From assembly GCA_934646175.1 (NCBI GenBank), contig CAKUEI010000084.1, positions 1 to 6,688 on the forward strand: a DNA stretch of 6,688 bases, written 5' to 3'. Positions 5,745-6,688 of the stretch are shown in pieces. Numbering within the stretch: the first letter of the stretch is position 1; the number at the start of each line of letters is the position of its first letter. This DNA comes from an uncultured Oscillospiraceae bacterium (GTDB lineage Bacteria > Bacillota > Clostridia > Oscillospirales > Oscillospiraceae). A program made the translations under genes and the position numbers. The notes under the pieces were generated by a model. That model was not told where the DNA came from. It was given only the letters and a program-made list of their open reading frames with translations, and did no database searches.

Positions 5745-5809
5745 TTCACATTTTCTGCTTTTATTTTTCGGTCAACTTGTCTAAAATCAATGAAAGTTCC
5801 CGTGGCTTC

Positions 5810-5837
5810 TTGAAAAATGTACGCAATATGATAATAT
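5810..5837 (+). promoter_or_regulatory. Probable promoter of hppA
   Basis: TTGAAA (5810-5815) is followed after 16 bp by TAATAT (5832-5837), preceded by an extended -10 TG at 5829-5830. Overlapping choices such as GATAAT (5830-5835) or TATAAG (5835-5840) have poorer spacing, so the exact -10 is uncertain. The start would be near 5844, giving a leader of about 48 nt. Confidence 0.55.
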
Positions 5838-5874
5838 AAGTTCTGTGTGCAAAAGACCCATCGCAACAAAGTTT

Positions 5875-5882
5875 AAAAGGAG
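5875..5882 (+). promoter_or_regulatory. Ribosome binding site deciding the hppA TTG start
   Basis: AAAAGGAG lies 9 nt before TTG 5892. It directly abuts another in-frame TTG at 5883, which is therefore too close to be served. A stop codon at 5874-5876 rules out any earlier start. Confidence 0.75.
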
Positions 5883-5891
5883 TTGGAAAGC

Positions 5892-6688
5892 TTGGAAAAT
5901 CTTTTCTGGATCGGCCTCGTTGGCGCGGTCATCGCACTGCTCTTTGCCGTTGTGCAGAGCCGTAAAGTGCTGCGCTATTCCGAAGGCACGGACACCATGA
6001 AAAAGATCGCTTCTGCCATCCGCAAAGGTGCAAATGCTTATTTGAAACACCAGTATGCAACGGTAGCAAAGGTCTTTATCGTGGTATTCATCATTCTGCT
6101 GCTTCTGGTATGGGGCAACATGCTGAACAGCTGGTTCATCCCCTTCGCCTTCCTGACCGGCGGCATTTACTCTGGTCTGGCCGGCTTCATCGGTATGAAG
6201 ATTGCCACCAACGCAAACGCCCGCACCGCTCAGGCGGCCAGCGAAAGCCTGAACAAGGGCCTGAACGTGGCCTTCTCTTCCGGCAGCGTTATGGGCTTCA
6301 CCGTGGTTGGCCTGGGCCTGCTGGACGTGTCCGTCTGGTTCCACATTCTGAAGTATGTTGCCGGCTATGATGCTGCGCAGATCGCCTCCACCATGGTCAT
6401 GTTCGGCATGGGCGCTTCCTTCATGGCGCTGTTTGCCCGTGTGGGCGGCGGTATCTTCACCAAGGCCGCCGACGTGGGCGCCGACCTGGTCGGTAAGGTC
6501 GAGGCCGGCATCCCCGAGGATGACCCCCGTAACCCCGCCACCATCGCCGACAACGTGGGCGATAACGTGGGCGATGTAGCCGGCATGGGTGCCGACCTCT
6601 ACGAGAGCTATGTCGGCTCTATTCTGGCCACCTTTGCTCTGGGCACCACCGCTTACGGCGGCGACTGGAACGCCATGCTGCTTCCTAT
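5892..6688 (+). CDS. hppA: Membrane-bound ion-translocating pyrophosphatase (V-type PPase), 3' end beyond window
   Basis: The frame runs from a TTG start to the right edge (265 codons seen of the usual 650-800). The protein hydrolyses pyrophosphate to two phosphates and pumps H+ or Na+ across the cytoplasmic membrane. Visible features: TM1 at about 5-22, further helices near 59-75, 83-101, 124-145 and 163-182, then the catalytic loop with the D194-x7-K202-x-E204 signature, PEDDPRNPATIADNVGD at 208-224, a second DNVGD at 224-228 and the next helix with ADLYESYVGS at 234-243. The first ATG in frame (5997) would delete TM1, so TTG with its AAAAGGAG site is preferred. The determinant of K+ dependence lies farther right and is not visible. 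It follows the MATE terminator and has its own promoter, so it is a separate unit. Confidence 0.93.
   Translation, partial: MENLFWIGLVGAVIALLFAVVQSRKVLRYSEGTDTMKKIASAIRKGANAYLKHQYATVAKVFIVVFIILLLLVWGNMLNSWFIPFAFLTGGIYSGLAGFIGMKIATNANARTAQAASESLNKGLNVAFSSGSVMGFTVVGLGLLDVSVWFHILKYVAGYDAAQIASTMVMFGMGASFMALFARVGGGIFTKAADVGADLVGKVEAGIPEDDPRNPATIADNVGDNVGDVAGMGADLYESYVGSILATFALGTTAYGGDWNAMLLP

Noticed and set aside
5682..5809. Looked for a riboswitch or small RNA in the MATE-hppA gap
   Set aside because: Apart from the 18-bp AT-rich palindrome there is no conserved-looking fold or motif; the rest is C-rich and T-rich single-strand-like sequence lying upstream of the hppA promoter, so it would not be in the hppA leader.
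5787..6344. A 185-codon minus-strand frame opposite the start of hppA
   Set aside because: It overlaps the hppA promoter and coding region and has no family features, whereas the hppA reading has an unmistakable catalytic loop.

Overview
The window looks like an ordinary chromosomal segment of an anaerobic Firmicute. The best guess is a gut Clostridia of the Oscillospiraceae (Flavonifractor/Pseudoflavonifractor-like) type. This rests on GC-rich coding DNA with AT-rich intergenic gaps carrying classic TTGaNN/TAtaaT promoters, strong GGAGG ribosome sites, GTG/TTG starts, and the gene content: an oxygen-sensitive type Fe-S/flavin enoate reductase, MATE and MFS transporters, a uridine phosphorylase and a membrane pyrophosphatase. 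The taxon is inferred from style, not from any search. I see no mobile element, CRISPR array, tRNA or rRNA.

Layout: (1) positions 2-1690, plus strand, the 3' part of an Old Yellow Enzyme-type NADH:flavin oxidoreductase with a 4Fe-4S site and a C-terminal FAD/NAD module (BaiCD / 2-enoate reductase / 2,4-dienoyl-CoA reductase superfamily); its N-terminus lies left of the window. (2) A 90-bp convergent gap holding two perfect hairpins. (3) 1781-3010, minus strand, a 12-TM major facilitator transporter, with its promoter near 3069-3097. (4) 3259-4026, minus strand, uridine phosphorylase, with a near-consensus promoter at 4073-4101 and its own terminator at 3208-3245. (5) 4230-5627, plus strand, a MATE (MepA-like) efflux transporter with a promoter at 4160-4188 and a strong terminator at 5648-5681. 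(6) 5892 to the right edge, plus strand, the N-terminal third of a membrane-bound ion-pumping pyrophosphatase (hppA), apparently starting at TTG.

Each gene appears to be its own transcription unit. The three units whose two ends are in view (MFS, udp, MATE) each have a recognisable promoter and a terminator; hppA shows a promoter and the reductase a terminator. This is therefore not an operon or an obvious multi-gene system. The reductase and the MFS carrier converge and might share a metabolic theme (import of an unsaturated acid or steroid-like electron acceptor followed by reduction), but that is only a neighbourhood inference. Uridine phosphorylase is nucleoside salvage; the pyrophosphatase recovers energy from PPi as an ion gradient, which a MATE antiporter could in principle use.

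The most interesting signals are regulatory or residue-level. They are a promoter of the MFS gene that is itself an almost perfect palindrome, so that both strands carry the same -35/-10; a 12-bp palindrome just downstream of the expected udp transcription start; an enoate-reductase active-site loop with Asn-Asn where Gly-Tyr is usual; and a pyrophosphatase with a TTG start and a Na+-pump-like glutamate position. I did not find a convincing undescribed multi-gene system.
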